Assembly: GCF_039535095.1 (NCBI RefSeq)
Contig: NZ_BAAAWN010000001.1
Location: 3,534,001-3,598,000 of the forward strand
Source of the DNA: Arthrobacter ramosus
GTDB lineage: Bacteria > Actinomycetota > Actinomycetes > Actinomycetales > Micrococcaceae
Reading direction: 5' to 3'
DNA length: 64,000 bases
A program made the translations under genes and the position numbers. The notes beneath the pieces are model-generated. The model did not search any database. It was not told where the DNA came from and saw only the letters and a program-made list of their open reading frames with translations. Shown here piece by piece: positions 18,819 to 27,193 of this stretch; the first letter of the stretch is position 1, and each line of letters starts with the position of its first letter.

Positions 18819-19592
18819 TCAGGAACCGAAGCGGCGCTGGCGGCCGGCATAGTCCCGCAGGGCCCGCAGGAAATCGACCTTGCGGAACGCGGGCCAGAGT
18901 GCCTCGCAAAAGTAAAACTCGCTGTAAGCGCTTTGCCACATGAGGAAACCGGACAAGCGCTGTTCACCTGATGTGCGGATCACCAGATCGGGGTCCGGCT
19001 GGCCTCGCGTGTAGAGGAAACGCGAGATGTCGTCCACTGAAAGCTCATCGGCCAGCTCGGTGATGTTGCGGCCGTGCGCGACGGCGTCGTGCAGCAGTTC
19101 CCGCACGGCGTCGACGATCTCGCGCCGTCCGCCGTAGCCGACGGCCACGTTCACATGAAGCCGCTCGCGGATCGGAGTTCGAGCCGTGAGCTTGTTGAGC
19201 CGCTCGGCGAGATAGTCCGGAAGGAGCTCGGGCGCACCCATGGCGTGGACCGAGATATCGGCGTCGTCATCCAAGCGATCGAGGGTGTTGGCGATGATTC
19301 CCATGAGCAGTTCGAGCTCTTCACCGGACCGGTTCATGTTGTCCGTCGAGAGCATGTACAGCGTGACGACTTTGACTCCAAGTTCCTGGCACCAGCCGAG
19401 GAATTCGTGGATCTTGTCCGCGCCTGCCTGATGCCCTTCGCTGGTGGGAGCGTTGAATTGCCGCGCCCAGCGGCGATTGCCATCAACCATGACGCCGATG
19501 TGCCGGGGAATCTTCTCCTGCTCGAGCGAACGGAGCAGTTTGCGCTCGTAGAAGCCATAGAGGAAGCCGGGCCACTCCATCCGGACACTCAC
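18819..19592 (-). CDS. cis-isoprenyl diphosphate synthase (isoprenyl transferase)
   Basis: This enzyme adds isopentenyl diphosphate units in cis to an allylic primer, making lipid carriers for the cell wall. The 257 residues contain family motifs HIGVMVDGNRRWAR (catalytic Asp, about residue 29), VVTLYMLSTDNMNRS (about 82-96) and RTSGEQRLSGFLMWQSAYSE (near the C-terminus). I chose GTG at 19592 because AAGGAAG lies just upstream and the resulting length is typical; a longer frame to 19688 lacks this. By synteny it matches Rv1086, a short-chain Z,E-farnesyl diphosphate synthase, so product chain length (undecaprenyl or short) is uncertain. Confidence 0.92.
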   Translation of the reverse strand: MSVRMEWPGFLYGFYERKLLRSLEQEKIPRHIGVMVDGNRRWARQFNAPTSEGHQAGADKIHEFLGWCQELGVKVVTLYMLSTDNMNRSGEELELLMGIIANTLDRLDDDADISVHAMGAPELLPDYLAERLNKLTARTPIRERLHVNVAVGYGGRREIVDAVRELLHDAVAHGRNITELADELSVDDISRFLYTRGQPDPDLVIRTSGEQRLSGFLMWQSAYSEFYFCEALWPAFRKVDFLRALRDYAGRQRRFGS

Positions 19593-19824
19593 CTGACTTC
19601 CTTTGAACAGCACGTGAAAAGCGAAACAAACGACGACGGCGGCTGGCCTGGTTGGCAGCCGGACCTTCAGCCAAACAACGATCGGCACCTCCGGACTGCA
19701 GCCGTAGGCGCACCACCAAGGCTACCTTCCCAAGCTAGGCAGTCGGCACACCTCAGCGGGCGAAAACTAGTCGAAAACGCGTTACTCGGCAGTAACTTAT
19801 CGGGGCGCGGGTTACGCTTTAACG

Positions 19825-20466
19825 ATGTCGGAGCTGCTCACAACCAAACCAAGGTGGCGCGGCTGGATACATGCTGTGGCCACGCCTTTCGCCGTCGCGG
19901 CAGGGATCGTCCTCGTGACGATGGCGCCTACAACGGATCGCAAAATCGCCTCCGCCATCTACGCTTTCACGGGTGTGCTGCTCTTCGGCGTGTCCGCGGT
20001 CTACCACCGCGGCAATTGGGAGCCGAAGACCAGGATGGTCCTCAAGCGCCTGGACCACACCAACATCATGCTGGTGATCGCGGGCAGCTACACACCCCTC
20101 GCGTGGTCGCTGCTGGAGCGCCCGAAGGCCGTGCTCCTGCTGTGGGTGATCTGGTCCGGAGCACTGCTGGGAGTGCTGTTCCGGATTCTCTGGACCGGCG
20201 CTCCACGTTGGCTCTACGTGCCCATCTACGTCGCGCTGGGCTGCGGGGCGCTGTTCTACTTGCCCGAGTTCTTCGCGGCGAACGTTCCGGCCGCGATCCT
20301 GATCTGTGCGGGAGGGGCCCTTTACATCGCTGGCGCTGTTTTCTACGGGATCAAGAAGCCCAACTTCAGTCCGTTGAACTTCGGCTTCCATGAACTCTTC
20401 CACGCACTCACGGTGCTGGCCTTCGCCGCACATTTCGCCGCAATCATGATCGCCGTGCTGAGCTAG
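19825..20466 (+). CDS. hemolysin III / PAQR-family membrane protein (TrhA)
   Basis: This 213-residue protein has seven hydrophobic segments and the PAQR/hemolysin III signatures. These are [19 protein letters not shown] (His near residue 14), [24 protein letters not shown] (about 54-77), and the C-terminal [21 protein letters not shown] with metal-binding His residues. TrhA homologues affect membrane energetics; hemolytic activity is not established for most members. Its last four bases overlap the convergent DUF255 gene. Its position matches Rv1085c. Confidence 0.9.
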   Translation: MSELLTTKPRWRGWIHAVATPFAVAAGIVLVTMAPTTDRKIASAIYAFTGVLLFGVSAVYHRGNWEPKTRMVLKRLDHTNIMLVIAGSYTPLAWSLLERPKAVLLLWVIWSGALLGVLFRILWTGAPRWLYVPIYVALGCGALFYLPEFFAANVPAAILICAGGALYIAGAVFYGIKKPNFSPLNFGFHELFHALTVLAFAAHFAAIMIAVLS

Positions 20467-22679
20467 CCGGCGGCCTCCGTCATCGCTTCAAGGCGCTGGA
20501 CCAGCTCCTCGACAGAGCCAAGCGGCAGGTCACACACCATCCCCCGGCACAAATACACCTGTGGTGAGCCGTCCGCAGCAGCCGTGCGGGCCTCAAGCAG
20601 CGGCACCTCCGGTTCCGTGGCGCGGGACCCGGGGAGCGCGCCGTCGTCGGCGGCTTTTTCGCCAGCCAGACCCAGCTGGACCGCCACCACCAGCCCCGGG
20701 CTCGGCGAGGCCAACAGAGCGCGATGGAGTTCCCGCTGCTTCCGGCCTGGAGGGCCGGAGACGGCGGCCTCTATGGGGCCGGCCACGGCCGCCTGGCCGG
20801 TCGCAAGCAGCCATCCCGCCACCCTAGGCGCCCGCCCGGCTATCGGCGGCAGGAGCGACAGGATGCTGCTTGCCATGGCCCTGTGCTCGTGCGAACCGGA
20901 GTACGCCGCGTAGCTCAGCAACACTCCGGCAAAAGCCGCCGCCCCGCTCGGCGCCGCATTGTCGAAGGGGTCCAGGCCCGCGTGCTGGCCCTGCGCGTTG
21001 AAAACCTGGGCCGACTCCCCCACGGAGTCCGACAACCTGCCGTCCACCACGAAGCGCGCGCAGGCTCCGCTGATCAGCTCCTCCGCGAACCCGTACCAGC
21101 GCCGCTGGCCGGTCACGGCGTAGAGAGCCAGGAAGCCTTCCGCGCAGAACGCGTAGTCTTCCAACAGGCCGCTGATCCCTCTCGCAACGCCGTCGTGCGA
21201 GACCCTGATCAGCACCCCCGCGCCGGGTCTTGAGGTGCCGGCGTTTGAGGCACTGGATGTTTCGGGGCCGGACGCCGGACGCCAATGCACGCGCATCAGG
21301 TACTCGGCCACGTTTTCCGCGGCAGTCACCAGTTCCGGCCTGTCCAGGACCGCACCGGCTTCGGCAAGCGCCGCGATGGCCAGGCCGTTCCAGCCCGCCA
21401 CTACTTTGTCGTCGCGCGCCGGCTGGGGCCGGCCCGAGCGTGCGGCGCGCAAGGCGGGCATGACACGGTTCCACAACCGCGATTCCGCACCGGACAGACG
21501 GCGACCGGGATGGAGCGGAGATCCAAGCTCCGAGACCGTCCCGGACGGCCCCACGTTCATCAGCCGGGCCACGGCCGCGCCGTCCTCCGGGCCAAGCACG
21601 GCCTCGAGGCTCCCAGGAGTCCAGAGATAGGACGCACCTTCGTGATGCACTCCGTCCACCACGGTATCGGCGTCAAGGGAGGAAGCGAGCCCGCCCGGGT
21701 TTGCGGGACCGCCCACGCCGAGCGAATCCAGCATCCAGTCCGCCACCCGCGACGCCACGCTCGCGGCCTCGCCGGCCGGCAGGACCCAGTCGCCCTGGAG
21801 CCGGACCCAGTGGACGTAGGCGCGGAGGAGCTGGGCATTGTCGTAGAGCATCTTCTCGAAATGCGGAACGGACCAATCCGCGGTCACGGAATACCGGGCG
21901 AAGCCGCCGTCGAGCTGGTCACACAGCGCGGAACGGGCCATGGCGGCGAGAGTGCGGCCCGCCATGTCTCGGGCGGCGTCCGAGGTATCCGACGGCACGG
22001 CAGCGTGCCGCATCAGGAATTCAAGAACGGCCGACGGCGGGAACTTGGGAGCGGCGCCGAAGCCGCCGCCGTCGGGGTCTTCCGAACGGGCGAGAAGACG
22101 CACGGCTTCCGACAGCAGGCTTCTGTCCAGGCTTTCGGATGGTCTGTCGAGGAACACCGTCGAGGCGATCTGGGCATTGGCCATGCCGGCGGCGAGCCCC
22201 CGTGCGTTCTGCTCGACGGCGTCCCGGCGTTCCAGCCACGCCTCGCGGACCGCCTCAAGCACCTGGCGGAAGGACGGCCTTCCGGGCTGTGGCGTTGGCG
22301 GGAAATAGGTGCCTGCATGGAAGGCCAAGCCATCGGGCGTCAGGAAGACGGACATGGGCCAGCCGCCCTCGCCGCTGATCGCCTGGGTGGCTGCCATGTA
22401 GATCGAGTCCACGTCGGGGCGTTCTTCGCGGTCTACCTTGACGGCCACGAAGTGGGCGTTCAGGTAGTCGGCGGTGTCCTGGTCTTCGAAGGACTCGTGG
22501 GCCATGACGTGGCACCAATGGCACGCAGCGTAGCCAATGCTCAAGAACACTGGTACGTCACGACGCATTGCTTCAGCAAAAGCCTCATCCCCGAAGGGAA
22601 ACCAATCCACCGGATTGTCCTTGTGCTGCAGGAGATAGCGGCTGTAGGCGCTGGCAAGTCGGTTCACAATTTCCATCAT
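20463..22679 (-). CDS. DUF255 thioredoxin-fold protein (YyaL/spermatogenesis-associated 20-like), chimeric 5' end
   Basis: This 738-residue protein begins with a thioredoxin-like DUF255 domain: [36 protein letters not shown] with a CxxC-like CHWC (about residues 47-60), and [21 protein letters not shown] long alpha/alpha-barrel-like region related to N-acylglucosamine 2-epimerases follows, with [28 protein letters not shown] and [17 protein letters not shown]. The reaction is unknown. The first ~58 codons are visibly less GC-rich than the rest, and a native-looking copy of the same region lies at 24314-24486. The 5' end therefore appears to have been replaced by the island described separately. 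By synteny it matches Rv1084. Confidence 0.92.
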   Translation of the reverse strand: MMEIVNRLASAYSRYLLQHKDNPVDWFPFGDEAFAEAMRRDVPVFLSIGYAACHWCHVMAHESFEDQDTADYLNAHFVAVKVDREERPDVDSIYMAATQAISGEGGWPMSVFLTPDGLAFHAGTYFPPTPQPGRPSFRQVLEAVREAWLERRDAVEQNARGLAAGMANAQIASTVFLDRPSESLDRSLLSEAVRLLARSEDPDGGGFGAAPKFPPSAVLEFLMRHAAVPSDTSDAARDMAGRTLAAMARSALCDQLDGGFARYSVTADWSVPHFEKMLYDNAQLLRAYVHWVRLQGDWVLPAGEAASVASRVADWMLDSLGVGGPANPGGLASSLDADTVVDGVHHEGASYLWTPGSLEAVLGPEDGAAVARLMNVGPSGTVSELGSPLHPGRRLSGAESRLWNRVMPALRAARSGRPQPARDDKVVAGWNGLAIAALAEAGAVLDRPELVTAAENVAEYLMRVHWRPASGPETSSASNAGTSRPGAGVLIRVSHDGVARGISGLLEDYAFCAEGFLALYAVTGQRRWYGFAEELISGACARFVVDGRLSDSVGESAQVFNAQGQHAGLDPFDNAAPSGAAAFAGVLLSYAAYSGSHEHRAMASSILSLLPPIAGRAPRVAGWLLATGQAAVAGPIEAAVSGPPGRKQRELHRALLASPSPGLVVAVQLGLAGEKAADDGALPGSRATEPEVPLLEARTAAADGSPQVYLCRGMVCDLPLGSVEELVQRLEAMTEAAG

Positions 22680-22713
22680 CGCTCAGACCCGCGGCAGGGG
22701 CCCAGTGACCTGG

Positions 22714-22841
22714 TGATGCAACTCCTGATGCAACAACCACTCCACCACTTTTTACCGGTGGCAATTGCATCATCCACTCCACCGCTTTTTACCGGTGGCA
22801 ATTGCATCATCCATCACCGTTCGCCAATGACAGTTGCATCA
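22714..22841. repeat. TGATGCAA boxes and a 37-bp tandem repeat
   Basis: TGATGCAA or its complement TTGCATCA occurs at 22714, 22726, 22765, 22802 and 22834. A 37-base unit repeats twice (22740-22776 and 22777-22813, one base different), each with a small hairpin (CCACCG…CGGTGG) followed by TTGCATCA. The same box recurs at 23955 and 24178, flanking the toxin-antitoxin genes. The rest of 22842-23324 holds no gene I can support. Confidence 0.75.
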
Positions 22842-23324
22842 AAGTCAGTGATCGTGCACTACAGATAATCCTGTGATGTTGCGAGCGTTTGGACTCAGAT
22901 CGCAACCAGGAAGCGCGGGCAACAGACAGGCAAGCGGCAGGCTGCCCAGGAGAACCGTAGGACTCGCATACTCTTCCCTGCTCCCGGGGGTGAGGGAAAG
23001 AGCATGTGAAACCCCCGCAGGCTGGCCAGTATGGTGAGCTCTGAGCGCCTCAACAGGTGGGGCTGGCAAGTTCTGGTCAGAAGGTGAGCCAGCGCCGGTG
23101 GCCTCGCGACGAGGCCGATCACTCCGCGAACGTTCCAGCATTGACGTGGCAGACGACCCCAATACGCTCGGTCGTCCGCCCTACACGCTACACCGGCAAC
23201 TACCAATCTGTAGTGCCTGAGGCCTCCTTGCGCGAAGTAGCCCCCGCGCCGTGGAGAGCTTCGCGACAAGACCTCTGCGATGTCTTCCACGGTGGGGAAG
23301 CGCCGCTTCACGATTAGGGCTTGA

Positions 23325-23645
23325 TCAGAGCATTCCCAGAGCGGCCAGCAGTCCCTGATTCACCAGAGTCATCGTCTGCGGGGAGAAGGACGAGACGACG
23401 CCGAGGACTTCATCATCGTAGATGTTCTCAATGTCGTCGCAGACCACGTACCCGTTCATGGCCTCCGTCTCGTTGAGCTTGACGATAGAGGGAATCGCTG
23501 GTTTATGTGACGTGGTCAGACGGGCGGCCAGTACTGAACCCAACTGGGCGTTACGCCTGTTGTTGGAGACAACAACGAAGAGCTTGGGCTCATCCAACCC
23601 CACCTCCGCACGAATGACCTGCCCCCGCAGATACGTAGGGCTCAT
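23325..23645 (-). CDS. MazF/PemK-type toxin (endoribonuclease)
   Basis: This 106-residue protein has the MazF/PemK fold pattern. It opens with YLRGQVIRAEVGLDEPKLFVVVSNN (the family's G-x-V start and P-R/K-x-x-V-V-S-N strand), has VLAARLTTS near residue 40 and a C-terminal VCDDIENIYDDEVLGVVSS. Such toxins cut mRNA at short sequences and halt growth. The last codons of the upstream antitoxin overlap its start by four bases, the usual coupled arrangement. It lies inside the island at 22507-24324. Confidence 0.85.
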   Translation of the reverse strand: MSPTYLRGQVIRAEVGLDEPKLFVVVSNNRRNAQLGSVLAARLTTSHKPAIPSIVKLNETEAMNGYVVCDDIENIYDDEVLGVVSSFSPQTMTLVNQGLLAALGML

Positions 23646-23944
23646 GCTTCGTCAGCCCAGTGCGGACGACGACGGCGAGAGACGCTCTTGCGCTCGGCAA
23701 GATCCTGTTCCTGGGCAATGGCGGCATAACCATCTGCCTCGATCTGTTCGCGGACGGAACGCACTCCGGCTTCCCACACGGCATGCATTACGGCAGCCTC
23801 ACTGCTGGATTCCGCCAGCTGCTCACCGGCAAGTTCCCCGAGCGCCGAACGATGGGCAGGGGACGTCTTCAGGAGCTCCAGGTTCTTAAGGTCCTGTGCC
23901 GTGAGTGAGAAGTTCTTCCGAGTCGGACGTTCGAGAGTAGCCAT
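23642..23944 (-). CDS. antitoxin partner of the MazF-type toxin
   Basis: This 100-residue protein precedes and overlaps the toxin gene by four bases. It is predicted helical, with an N-terminal region that may bind DNA (KNFSLTAQDLKNLELLKTS), a middle helix (SSSEAAVMHAVWEAGVRSVREQ), and a charged C-terminus (KSVSRRRRPHW) that could block the toxin. No named antitoxin family is recognised, so the role is inferred from gene order, size and overlap. Repeated TTGCATCA boxes at its start suggest autoregulation. Confidence 0.75.
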   Translation of the reverse strand: MATLERPTRKNFSLTAQDLKNLELLKTSPAHRSALGELAGEQLAESSSEAAVMHAVWEAGVRSVREQIEADGYAAIAQEQDLAERKSVSRRRRPHWADEA

Positions 23945-24001
23945 GCATCAATAATTGCATCACCTTGTGGATTGCGCAATGAAGCAAAAGAACGCTTCAT
24001 T
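23943..24001. promoter_or_regulatory. candidate autoregulatory region of the toxin-antitoxin operon
   Basis: ATGCATCA (23943-23950, overlapping the antitoxin start codon) and TTGCATCA (23955-23962) are spaced by 12 bases. A perfect 8-bp hairpin AATGAAGC/GCTTCATT lies just upstream at 23978-24001. The position fits an operator bound by the antitoxin. Bases 24002-24313 contain one further TGATGCAA (24178-24185) and no gene I can support. Confidence 0.45.
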
Positions 24002-24313
24002 CAGCGATGCGATCGGTGCGGTTTCCGGAGTCAACGGAAGCCGGGGCAGACCCGAACTCAAAGATGAGACTGTCGGCACCCACTGACACTTCTTCGTGGC
24101 AAACCCGGCCCATCACGAGACCCAGGTACCTGACACGCGCCGAGTCAAGGTTTGGACGGTCAACGTCGATCACTCCGTGATGCAACAAGGTAATGCATTA
24201 GGGCGCAGAATCGATGTCCTCAAGCGTCCTAGCACGACCGTCAAAAGCACGAAAAATGCCTAGGTCACGGGCGAGACGGGTTCAGTCGCCTGTAATCTCG
24301 GGACCTATCGGTC

Positions 24314-24486
24314 ACGTGGCACCAGTGGCACGCGGCATAGCCGATAGAGAGAAAAACGGGAACATCGCGGGCCGCCGCGAACGCAAAGGCCTCATCGCCG
24401 AACGGCCGCCAGTGCACCGGATTGTTCGCATGCTGGCGGAGATAGGCGGACGGTTCCAAGCCGAGGGCGTTGGATGCCCCCGGCCA
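24314..24486 (-). pseudogene. stranded native 5' end of the DUF255 gene
   Basis: The minus strand encodes [16 protein letters not shown], then [18 protein letters not shown] and [14 protein letters not shown]. This is the conserved N-terminus of DUF255 proteins, parallel to the intact copy at 20463-22679. Homology stops exactly after CHWCHV, where the next codons (TDRSRDYRR…) are unrelated. Its place directly downstream of the small membrane-protein gene and mca is the expected native position. No clear start codon remains in frame; TTG before GAACCG is possible. Confidence 0.85.
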
Positions 24487-24505
24487 TTACCGGGTGGTGC
24501 CCGGG

Positions 24506-24841
24506 TCAGCGGGCTGCGGAGCCGGCATCGCCGTCGGACTCTTCAACGCCCGGCTTGCCCGAGACGACGCCGCCGGTCCTATCGCTGTCAGTCTCAGCGC
24601 CGTCAGTCTCAGCGCCGTCGGTCTCGCCGACAAGGGCTTCCTCAACCTGGGCGCGATAGCGGACCCGCCGGATCCGGCGGACCATGTCAACGATCAGAAA
24701 GGTCGTGAGCACCACGATGAAGGCAGTCAGGACGAAACCCCAGGTCCCCGGGGTCACCTGGTCTTCCGACAAGCCGGGACGCAGCGACGGGGTCGGGGTT
24801 GGCGACGGGGTCGTGGCCAGGGCGATGAGAAAGTGGTGCAC
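24506..24841 (-). CDS. small single-pass membrane protein downstream of mca
   Basis: This 111-residue protein has a short Pro/Ser/Thr-rich N-terminus and one membrane helix at about residues 34-53 (WGFVLTAFIVVLTTFLIVDM). A basic stop-transfer stretch (RRIRRVRYRAQ) and an acidic tail with a short TDGAE repeat follow. It has no recognised domain. Its location between mca and the DUF255 gene matches Rv1083, supporting a real, conserved gene of unknown function. Confidence 0.8.
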   Translation of the reverse strand: MHHFLIALATTPSPTPTPSLRPGLSEDQVTPGTWGFVLTAFIVVLTTFLIVDMVRRIRRVRYRAQVEEALVGETDGAETDGAETDSDRTGGVVSGKPGVEESDGDAGSAAR

Positions 24842-24911
24842 GGTTCAAACCTTCTATGGGAGTTTCCAGCCGGTTGGCGACTTCTACGCTTGATAGAAAT
24901 CGCCGGCGATC

Positions 24912-25817
24912 CTATCTTAGCCCTGCGAACAGGTCCTTTTCCGGCAGTTCGGCCGGGATGCGGGAGTCGACCAGGGTGTAGTCCTCCCACGGCCAGGCCC
25001 TGCGCTGCATGTCCGGGGATACCGCGAAGAAGAAGCCGAGCGGATCAATCTGCGTCCGGTGCGCCCTGAGTGCGTCGTCACGGGCCTCGAAGTAGTCACC
25101 GCAATCCACTTGCGTGGTGGTCTGGTGCATCGGCCTCGGCGGAGTATGGCCTTCCGCATCGGCTTCGAGCCAGGAAGCCAGGCGTTCGGCATAAGGCGAT
25201 TGCAGGCCCGCCTCTTCGAGTGCGAAATGCAAGGCACGGAAACGGTCGGGGCTGAAGGCGCGGTCGTAGTACAGCTTGCTCGGTGCCCAGCTTTCGCCTG
25301 TCCCCGGGTAGCGCTCCGGGTCACCGGCAGCGTGGAAAGCTTCAACGGCAACCTTGTGGGCCATGATGTGGTCCGGGTGCGGGTAGCCGCCGTTTTCGTC
25401 GTAGCTCACTATGACGTGCGGCTTGAAGTCGCGGACCAGGCGGACGAGCGGTGCCGCCGCCCGCTCAAGGGGCTGAAGCGCAAAGCAGCCGCTAGGCAGG
25501 GGTGGCAACGGATCGCCGTCGGGCAGTCCGGAATCTACGAATCCCAGCCACCGCTGCTTGATTCCCAGGACCGCGGCAGCTTGCTTCATTTCCAAGCGGC
25601 GCGCGCCTGCCATGTCCCGCTTCGGGTGCGGAGCCGACTCCATGGCCGGGTTCTGGATGTCCCCGCGGGAACCGTCAGTGCACGTAGCCACCATGACCTC
25701 CACGCCGGAAGCCGCATACATCGCCATGGTTGCCGCGCCCTTGCTTGACTCGTCGTCCGGGTGTGCGTGGACGGTGAGCAGCCGGAGCTGCGTGTCGGGG
25801 CTGGTGGATGTGCTCAT
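24912..25817 (-). CDS. mca: mycothiol S-conjugate amidase Mca
   Basis: Mca is a zinc amidase that cleaves mycothiol-toxin conjugates so that the mercapturic acid can be exported, a cytosolic detoxification step confined to actinobacteria. The 301-residue protein shows the LmbE/PIG-L metal-site motif VHAHPDDESSKGAATMAMY (about residues 16-34), GFVDSGLPDGDPLPPLP near 110, YDENGGYPHPDHIMAH (about 154-169) and later the HRTQIDP segment. Length and motifs are closer to Mca than to the biosynthetic deacetylase MshB. It is divergent from the DUF4307 gene, a conserved actinobacterial arrangement (Rv1081c-Rv1082). Confidence 0.95.
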   Translation of the reverse strand: MSTSTSPDTQLRLLTVHAHPDDESSKGAATMAMYAASGVEVMVATCTDGSRGDIQNPAMESAPHPKRDMAGARRLEMKQAAAVLGIKQRWLGFVDSGLPDGDPLPPLPSGCFALQPLERAAAPLVRLVRDFKPHVIVSYDENGGYPHPDHIMAHKVAVEAFHAAGDPERYPGTGESWAPSKLYYDRAFSPDRFRALHFALEEAGLQSPYAERLASWLEADAEGHTPPRPMHQTTTQVDCGDYFEARDDALRAHRTQIDPLGFFFAVSPDMQRRAWPWEDYTLVDSRIPAELPEKDLFAGLR

Positions 25818-25946
25818 CCGGTACGGTTCCTCTTTCCGGGTAATGCTGTTCTGGGCTTGCTGATGGCTGTGAACTGATCAGGCATTTCTAACGCGTGCGA
25901 CTCCGCTGTGTGCGGGGAGGCGCCGGAAGCCCACTAAACTGGGTGG

Positions 25947-26405
25947 GTGACTTCGGAAGACCCATCGGGCACGGCGCTGCCGGCAACTACCAGCCTAGCC
26001 AATCGCTACGGCAGCCAAAAGCGCGCCTTCGGAGGGAAAACCAAACGGAACATCGTCATTGCCGTCCTCCTTGTGGCCATCGGGTTCTTGTTTTGGGTCA
26101 CCACGTCTTCCTCGCAGTCGTCTGTGTCCTTCAAGGACATCGGCTACAGCGCCACCGACGCCACCCAGCTGTCGGTCGATTTCCAGGTCACCAAGAACCC
26201 CGATGCCGCGGCAAAATGCGCGGTCAAAGCCTTGGACTCCAAATTCGCTGTGGTCGGCTGGAAAGTCGTCGAGATCGGCCCGAATGCCCCCAAAGCCGGC
26301 GCCGACGGCGGCCAGACAACCGCCCAAAGAACCATCCTTCGCACCGAGTCCGAGGCCGTGTCCGCCGTCGTGGACAACTGCTGGATAGTCGACAGCAACA
26401 AATAG
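25947..26405 (+). CDS. DUF4307 membrane protein
   Basis: This 152-residue protein starts with LANRYGSQKR, the characteristic DUF4307 opening. A membrane helix follows at about residues 40-53 (NIVIAVLLVAIGFLFWV), then an extracytoplasmic beta domain with KCAVKALDSKFAVVGWKVVEI and the C-terminal VDNCWI. Function is unknown. The order mca (divergent), DUF4307, greA is conserved across actinobacteria. The GTG start at 25947 gives the complete domain. Confidence 0.88.
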   Translation: MTSEDPSGTALPATTSLANRYGSQKRAFGGKTKRNIVIAVLLVAIGFLFWVTTSSSQSSVSFKDIGYSATDATQLSVDFQVTKNPDAAAKCAVKALDSKFAVVGWKVVEIGPNAPKAGADGGQTTAQRTILRTESEAVSAVVDNCWIVDSNK

Positions 26406-26433
26406 CAAAGGTGTGACCCGCGACTCAGTGAGC

Positions 26434-26462
26434 TTGGGTTTGTCCACAGGATTGACTACACT
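26434..26462 (+). promoter_or_regulatory. possible sigma-A-like promoter for greA
   Basis: TTGGGT and TACACT are spaced by 17 bases, about 100 bases before the greA start. Matches to the consensus are partial, so this is a weak call. Confidence 0.3.
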
Positions 26463-26558
26463 GGATCAATACCTTAACCCCGCTGAGTTGGTTGCTGAGT
26501 TCCACGAGTGGCCTGCACCGGCGGGGTCTTTGCTTGTCAGATCCATAAGGAGAAGTCC

Positions 26559-27053
26559 GTGTCGACCACCAACAGCGCGCCTGCAGCTTGGCTTACCCAG
26601 GACGCATTTGACCGCCTGAAGGCAGAGCTGGACCACCTTTCCGGCCCCGGCCGTGCGGAGATCGTGCAGAAGATCGAAGCCGCCCGTCAGGAAGGCGACC
26701 TCAAGGAAAACGGCGGTTACCACGCCGCGAAGGAAGAGCAGGGCAAGATCGAGGCCCGCATCCGCCAGCTGACCGCGCTCCTGCGCGATGCCCAGGTCGG
26801 CGAAGCTCCGGCCGACGACGGAATCGTCGAGCAGGGCATGCTCGTCGTCGCTCGTATCGCCGGTGACGAAGAGACCTTCCTGCTCGGATCCCGCGAAATC
26901 GCCGGCGATTCCGATCTCAACGTCTTCAGTGAGAAGTCTCCGCTGGGCGTGGCGATCATGGGCCACAAGGAAGGCGACAAGATCAGCTACGTCGCCCCCA
27001 ATGGCAAGGAAATTCCGGTGGAGATTGTTTCCGCCAAGCCGTTCGCTGGCTGA
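26559..27053 (+). CDS. greA: transcription elongation factor GreA
   Basis: GreA binds the RNA polymerase secondary channel and stimulates cleavage of backtracked RNA. The 164-residue protein has the coiled-coil N-terminal domain with the tip motif EARQEGDLKENGGYHAAKEEQG (Asp and Glu of the conserved DLxENxxYxAA, about residues 45-60) and a C-terminal FKBP-like domain ending in SPLGVAIMGHKEGD. GTG at 26559 is chosen because AAGGAG lies seven bases upstream and the length then matches the family. A strong terminator follows. Confidence 0.95.
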   Translation: MSTTNSAPAAWLTQDAFDRLKAELDHLSGPGRAEIVQKIEAARQEGDLKENGGYHAAKEEQGKIEARIRQLTALLRDAQVGEAPADDGIVEQGMLVVARIAGDEETFLLGSREIAGDSDLNVFSEKSPLGVAIMGHKEGDKISYVAPNGKEIPVEIVSAKPFAG

Positions 27054-27071
27054 TAGTTCCGCGAAACAACG

Positions 27072-27106
27072 ACGCCGGCCCACCCCTTTGCGGGGCGGGC
27101 CGGCGT
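27072..27106 (+). terminator. greA terminator
   Basis: A 15-bp stem with one mismatch (27072-27086 with 27092-27106) and loop tttgc is followed by ttctgtt. It lies 18 bases past the greA stop. Confidence 0.85.
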
Positions 27107-27122
27107 TTCTGTTCCCCAAGTA

Positions 27123-27172
27123 ACTCGCATTTGTTGTCGTTTAGAGGCCTCTTAACGACAACAACTGCGAGT
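27123..27172. repeat. 50-base near-perfect palindrome
   Basis: actcgcatttgttgtcgttt and its approximate complement surround a central AGAGGCCTCT; only two base pairs are mismatched. It lies between the greA terminator and the rhomboid 3' end. Being so extended and separate from the terminator, it looks like a REP-type intergenic palindrome. Confidence 0.6.
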
Positions 27173-27193
27173 CAGTTGGGCCGGGCTACGGCG

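Larger units (their letters stand above)
22507..24324. mobile_element. toxin-antitoxin island inserted in the DUF255 gene
   Basis: ACGTGGCACCA occurs at 22507-22517 in the intact gene and at 24314-24324 in the stranded native 5' fragment, at the same codons (CHWCHV) and in the same orientation. The ~1.8 kb between carries a diverged DUF255 5' end, TGATGCAA-rich repeats and a MazF-type toxin-antitoxin pair. Its base composition looks less GC-rich than its surroundings. No recombinase gene is seen inside. The interpretation as an inserted or recombined island rests on synteny and on the duplicated gene end. Confidence 0.65.

Noticed and set aside
22895..23311. 138-residue minus-strand frame in the toxin-antitoxin island
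   Set aside because: No family resemblance, no clear start signal; considered as an integrase remnant but no catalytic motif was seen.
23997..24188. 63-residue frame upstream of the antitoxin
   Set aside because: Too short, no recognisable features, overlaps a TGATGCAA box.
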